Shown here piece by piece: positions 29,100-32,560 of a DNA stretch of 32,560 nt (position 1 is its first letter; every line of letters starts with the position of its first letter). The position numbers and the translations under genes were made by a program. The DNA lies in contig CAJUGP010000005.1 in the NCBI GenBank assembly GCA_910586365.1, positions 43,934 to 76,493 on the forward strand, written 5' to 3'. The stretch comes from an uncultured Christensenella sp. GTDB lineage: Bacteria > Bacillota > Clostridia > Christensenellales > Borkfalkiaceae. The notes under the pieces were generated by a model. The model saw only the letters and a list, made by a program, of their open reading frames with translations, did not search any database and was not told where the DNA came from.

Positions 29100-29804
29100 T
29101 TATTTCTTCAATTCGGTCGCCAAATCCTTCAACGCGGCGAACGCGCTCGTCGTATTCGCGCGCACGTTAATGCCCGTAATCTCGTAGGTATCGGACGCAA
29201 TGCCGTCGATATCGGACGCATTATCGATACGCGCCGACAGGTACGGGTACAGCGATATCGTGCCCACCTCGCCGTTGCTGTTGCCGATAAGCACCTTTAC
29301 GCGGTCGAAATACACCTTTTCGCCGTCGACCGTAATCGACTGCGCCGAATCGTAATCGAGCTTGTCGTCAATCACGTCTACTCGGGGGTACACGAACTCG
29401 ACCATGTACTCGGTAGACGTAGCCGTCACGTTTTTCACGTCCACCGCCGACAGCTTAACCTTTTCGCCGTCCGCATTGCGCTTGAAATTGTACGAGTAGT
29501 CCCATTTCCATTGCAGCATCGCGCTCATAATGCTGAACCGCATATCGCCCATCGCGATGTCGAGCTTGCTCTGCGCCTCTTTGTTGGTAGAGGTCGCGCG
29601 CGTAGAATCGAGGTCGTAAAAGTCGTACCGCTCGGGCGTGCCCAGCTTATCCGTCGGGTCAATGCGCACCGCGCTGAGCACAGCCACAGCCACGAGTATG
29701 AGCACCGCGATACTCACTACGACGATAACCGCAATGTTCGCTTTCCTGTGCGTGTTCGTAACCGTCACGTTACCGCTTTCCGATTTCTTAGTGTACTTTG
29801 CCAT
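29100..29804 (-). CDS. Unknown membrane-anchored protein
   Basis: This 234-residue protein has a polar, basic N-terminus (MAKYTKKSESGNVTVTNTHR), one strong hydrophobic segment (about 22-46, IAVIVVVSIAVLILVAVAVLSAV) and a long extracytoplasmic region. That region contains DFYDLDSTRATSTNKEAQSKLD, MLQWKWDYSYNF and a run of beta-like segments. No catalytic motif is seen. I do not recognise the family. It follows ftsH by 48 bp and shares its terminator, so it is probably co-transcribed and could be a substrate or modulator of the protease, which is inference from position only. Confidence 0.7.
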   Translation of the reverse strand: MAKYTKKSESGNVTVTNTHRKANIAVIVVVSIAVLILVAVAVLSAVRIDPTDKLGTPERYDFYDLDSTRATSTNKEAQSKLDIAMGDMRFSIMSAMLQWKWDYSYNFKRNADGEKVKLSAVDVKNVTATSTEYMVEFVYPRVDVIDDKLDYDSAQSITVDGEKVYFDRVKVLIGNSNGEVGTISLYPYLSARIDNASDIDGIASDTYEITGINVRANTTSAFAALKDLATELKK

Positions 29805-29852
29805 ATCGTAATTCCGTCCGAATAATTATTGTCTTTTGCCGTGTCGGCGTTG

Positions 29853-32015
29853 TCAATCCTTGGGTTGGTCGTCGGGCTTAGCCGTATCGCCGCTGCCGCC
29901 CGTCTTTTTGGTCGTGCGCTTAATCGGCTTTTTGGTGCTCGCGGGCTTTTCGCCGTCCGCGCTGTCGCCCGCATTGCCGCTTGCGCCGTCGTTTGCGTCG
30001 CCCGCGGTCGTGCTTGTACTCGCGCTCGCGCTGTCTCCGCCGTTATTCCCGCCCGTGCTGCCGCCGATATTTCCGCTCGCGTCGGCGGGCTTTTTCTCGG
30101 GCGCGACGACGTTCAAGTCGGAAAGCTTTTTAATCGGCGCGCGCTCCATGTCGCCCTTGTGCGCCGCCTTATAGCTCATGCGCTCGGACAGCTTCTCCTT
30201 TACGTCCTCGGGCGACGCGCCGTCCATGAGCATGTCGACCTCCTCGGAGTAAATGGTTTCGCATTCCAACAGCACGCGCGCCATGTTTTCCATAATCTTG
30301 CGATTTTCCGTCAAAATCTTGACCGCCTTGGCGTGCGCCTCGTCAAGAAGTCGCTTGACCTCGCCGTCGATTTCCGCCGCGACCGATTCCGAATACGAAT
30401 GCTGAGTTTGATAATCGCGCCCGAGGAAAACCTCCTGACTGCCGCCGTAGTACACCGTGCCGATTTTGCCCGACATACCCCACTCGGTAACCATTTTGCG
30501 CGCAATGCCCGTCGCCTGCTGAATATCTCCGACCGCGCCCGCGGTGTAGTCCTCTATTACGAGCTCCTCCGCCGCTCTGCCGCCCATGGCTTGCGCGAGC
30601 CGACCCAAAAGCTGATTGCGCGAAATGTGATTGTTGTCGTTGTCGGGGCGATACATGGTGTAGCCCGCCGCCTGACCGCGCGGGATAATGGACACCTCTT
30701 GCACGGGGTCGCATTCCTTGATACAGCGCGCGACGATTGCGTGCCCCGCCTCGTGATAAGCGGTAATGCGCTGGTCGACGGGCGTGACGAGCCGCGATTT
30801 CTTTTGCGGACCCATGACCACCTTGTCGATACCCTCGAACATGTCCTCCATGGTAATGCGCGTGCGGTTTTCGCGCGCGGTGAGTATCGCCGCCTCGTTC
30901 AAAAGATTTTCGATATCCGCGCCCGAGAACCCGCTCGTAATGCGCGCCAGCGTTTGGAAATCTATATCGGACGCGAGCGGCTTATTGCGCGCGTGCACCT
31001 TGAAAATCGCTTCTCTGCCGCGCACGTCGGGCAGGTTGACGTAAATTTGCCTGTCGAACCGACCGGGACGCATGAGCGCGGGGTCGAGAACGTCCGAGCG
31101 GTTGGTCGCCGCCATGACGATTATATGCTCGTCGGACTCGAAGCCGTCCATAGCCACGAGCAGCTGGTTGAGCGTTTGCTCGCGCTCGTCGTTGCCGCCG
31201 CCCATGCCCGCGCCGCGCTGACGTCCGACCGCGTCAATCTCGTCGATAAACACGATACAAGGGCTGTTCTTTTTGGCTTGGTCGAACAAATCGCGCACGC
31301 GCGACGCGCCCACGCCGACGAACATTTCCACGAAATCCGAACCGGACTTACTGAAAAACGGCACGTTCGCCTCGCCCGCAACCGCCTTGGCGAACAGCGT
31401 TTTACCCGTGCCGGGAGGGCCTACGAGCAGCACGCCGTGCGGCACTCGCGCGCCCACCGCCGTAAACTTTTGCGGAGTTTTGAGGAACTCGACGATTTCT
31501 TTGAGCTCCTCCTTTTCCTCCTCCGCGCCCGCCACGTCGGAAAACCGCACCTTTAATTGGTTTTGCATGTTGGCTTTGGTCTTGCCGAAATCCATCGTTT
31601 GGCGATTGGTATTGCTCATGGCTTTAAACATGAACACCATCAGCACGACGAGCAAAATCAGTCCCAAAACGGGCACGATATAATCGGTAATGGACGTAGC
31701 GTAGCGGTTGTTGAACGACAAAACGATTTGCGCATCTTTATGCGCCTCGTCGGCGTTGTAATCCTGCACAACCTCAATCAAGAGCGTGTCGCGCACGTAC
31801 ACCTTATAGCCGTACGACTTGCCGCCGTCCAACCTCACGTACGCCGTGTCGTTTTCGAGATAAATTTCCGCAACGTTGCCGCTGTCGATATCCTCTTGCA
31901 AATACGAATAGGTTTGCTCTTTAAGCCCCGTCGAGGCATAAACGACCACGCCGATAATAACGCCTATAAGAATAACGCTGATTACAGCGATTAAAACTTT
32001 GGTACTGGTTTTCAA
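29853..32015 (-). CDS. ftsH: ATP-dependent zinc metalloprotease FtsH
   Basis: This 720-residue protein is the membrane-bound AAA+ protease that degrades damaged membrane proteins and short-lived regulators. Membrane segments lie at about 6-27 and 111-130. The AAA domain has Walker A GPPGTGKT at 199-206, Walker B IVFIDEID at 254-261 and the second region of homology ending ALMRPGRFDRQ at about 313-323. The protease has HEAGH at 421-425. After about residue 632 comes a low-complexity tail rich in Gly, Ser, Asp, Thr and Lys, longer than in most FtsH proteins. The start is TTG at 32015, right behind GGAGGG. Confidence 0.96.
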   Translation of the reverse strand: MKTSTKVLIAVISVILIGVIIGVVVYASTGLKEQTYSYLQEDIDSGNVAEIYLENDTAYVRLDGGKSYGYKVYVRDTLLIEVVQDYNADEAHKDAQIVLSFNNRYATSITDYIVPVLGLILLVVLMVFMFKAMSNTNRQTMDFGKTKANMQNQLKVRFSDVAGAEEEKEELKEIVEFLKTPQKFTAVGARVPHGVLLVGPPGTGKTLFAKAVAGEANVPFFSKSGSDFVEMFVGVGASRVRDLFDQAKKNSPCIVFIDEIDAVGRQRGAGMGGGNDEREQTLNQLLVAMDGFESDEHIIVMAATNRSDVLDPALMRPGRFDRQIYVNLPDVRGREAIFKVHARNKPLASDIDFQTLARITSGFSGADIENLLNEAAILTARENRTRITMEDMFEGIDKVVMGPQKKSRLVTPVDQRITAYHEAGHAIVARCIKECDPVQEVSIIPRGQAAGYTMYRPDNDNNHISRNQLLGRLAQAMGGRAAEELVIEDYTAGAVGDIQQATGIARKMVTEWGMSGKIGTVYYGGSQEVFLGRDYQTQHSYSESVAAEIDGEVKRLLDEAHAKAVKILTENRKIMENMARVLLECETIYSEEVDMLMDGASPEDVKEKLSERMSYKAAHKGDMERAPIKKLSDLNVVAPEKKPADASGNIGGSTGGNNGGDSASASTSTTAGDANDGASGNAGDSADGEKPASTKKPIKRTTKKTGGSGDTAKPDDQPKD

Positions 32016-32075
32016 ATGACCCTCCGCACGGCAACCGCCCCGACAAAGCGAGGATAGTTATCCGTATTAGTGATT

Positions 32076-32104
32076 AGTATATCACGTTTACGAAAATAGT
32101 ACAA
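32076..32104 (-). promoter_or_regulatory. ftsH promoter
   Basis: Minus strand: TTGTAC (32104-32099), 17-bp spacer, TATACT (32081-32076). It lies about 60 bp before the TTG start. The region 32105-32280 shows no gene or other signal that I can support. Confidence 0.75.
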
Positions 32105-32280
32105 GTATTTTTGCGCGCATGCCGCATTTTTAATGGACTTTTAATTAAGTGAAAGGCGCGTGACCGCACCGTGACCGCGCTGTCAAAGCCGCGTGAAAAT
32201 ACGCGAAATCACGCGAAAATCGCCGCGCCGAGCACACCGCGCCGCAATAGCCACCGTTAAATATATTCCGTTCACGCAGA

Positions 32281-32305
32281 AAATGCGGCTTTTTACGCCG
32301 CATTT
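32281..32305 (-). terminator. Hairpin after the last gene
   Basis: Perfect 9-bp arms AAATGCGGC (32281-32289) and GCCGCATTT (32297-32305) enclose a 7-nt loop. On the minus strand the hairpin is followed by only a short T-run, so it is a moderate terminator for the gene ending at 32351. Confidence 0.65.
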
Positions 32306-32350
32306 CCCGTTCGTTTATATATTGTATGTCGCGTAGAAAAACGCTTATTG

Positions 32351-32560
32351 TTAAAAAACCGCCACCTTTTTCGCGCCGATGCGCTTGGCGAGCAGCCGCG
32401 CGGAATAGAACGCGGGCTCGGTCGCGTCGTCGTCAAGCCGCCCGAAGGTCAAAAGCTCGGCGGGCTTTATTCCGCGGTCGATAAAGCTAGCGTCCGTCAC
32501 GCACACGTACGCGTCGCCGACGGCGGCGACAAGCTTTTTGAGCCGCGCCCCGCTCCGCCG
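32351..32560 (-). CDS. Unrecognised protein, C-terminal 69 residues only
   Basis: The frame is open from the contig edge to TAA at 32351-32353. The visible part includes LKKLVAAVGDAYVCVTDASF, then IDRGIKPAELLTFGRLDDDATEPAFYSARLLAKRIGAKKVAVF. It looks like the end of a soluble alpha/beta enzyme, and its base composition fits the chromosome. I cannot assign it. In many Firmicutes tilS and hpt lie before ftsH, but this fragment does not look like either. Confidence 0.65.
   Translation of the reverse strand, partial: RRSGARLKKLVAAVGDAYVCVTDASFIDRGIKPAELLTFGRLDDDATEPAFYSARLLAKRIGAKKVAVF

Noticed and set aside
20461..31994. Long open frames on the plus strand through the chromosomal part (for example 22276-24684, 29829-31556, 27579-28808)
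   Set aside because: They lie antisense to well-supported genes (lipoprotein, ftsH, purF), have Arg/His/Ala-rich shadow compositions and no ribosome-binding sites. High GC content explains the lack of stops.
1..32560. CRISPR array, rRNA or tRNA genes
   Set aside because: No regularly spaced identical repeats with unique spacers and no recognisable tRNA cloverleaf or rRNA sequence were seen. The seven-copy element is too widely and irregularly spaced to be CRISPR.

Overview
The window is a metagenome-style contig that holds two kinds of DNA. Positions 35 to about 20,450 are an AT-rich integrated mobile element, probably the early and replication half of a prophage. Positions of about 20,450 to 32,560 are a GC-rich chromosome. 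Shine-Dalgarno sites of the GGAGG type, TTGACA/TATAAT promoters with 17-bp spacers, an iron-sulfur type PurF and Firmicutes-phage protein families together suggest an uncultured member of the Clostridia (Bacillota). This assignment is inferred from features, not from a search. The first 34 bases are leftover Illumina adapter, so the left edge is artificial and the element is cut there.

Element, from its chromosomal end leftwards: a tyrosine integrase with an N-terminal zinc ribbon (19112-20332, the only + strand gene in the element) starts from a consensus promoter covered by a palindrome. Everything else is on the minus strand. Next come a DUF6431-like zinc protein and a three-gene translationally coupled toxin-antitoxin-like operon (DUF3990 ADP-ribosyltransferase-fold protein plus two DUF3791-type proteins). 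An operon follows that starts with an HTH/excisionase-like protein and an ArpU-like protein. From 16.9 to 8.0 kb lies a long series of small, mostly membrane proteins that includes three DUF6353 paralogues. A 29-bp bipartite element occurs seven times in this stretch, and one hairpin terminator occurs four times. From 7.3 kb to the contig edge is the replication module: a 1,406-residue helicase/PrimPol/family-B DNA polymerase fusion, a single-strand DNA-binding-type protein, a small cysteine protein, a methyltransferase-like protein without the catalytic NPPY/F motif, an SF2 helicase and a cut-off gene. No terminase, capsid or tail gene is visible, so prophage status remains an inference.

Chromosome, all on the minus strand: an ftsH operon (ftsH plus an unknown membrane protein); a purF operon (purF, an unknown two-pass membrane protein and a cytidine deaminase-type enzyme); and a secreted-protein operon made of a 1,234-residue lipoprotein with FN3-like and GLUG-like repeats followed by an exported GDPD-type protein. 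The GDPD catalytic domain stops after about 109 residues, exactly where base composition changes to that of the element. The element therefore appears to have integrated into this gene and truncated it. A C-terminal fragment of an unrecognised gene closes the contig.

The most unusual items are the three-enzyme replicase fusion, the seven-copy 29-bp element with fixed internal spacing linked to small membrane-protein genes and terminators, and the membrane-protein-rich module itself.
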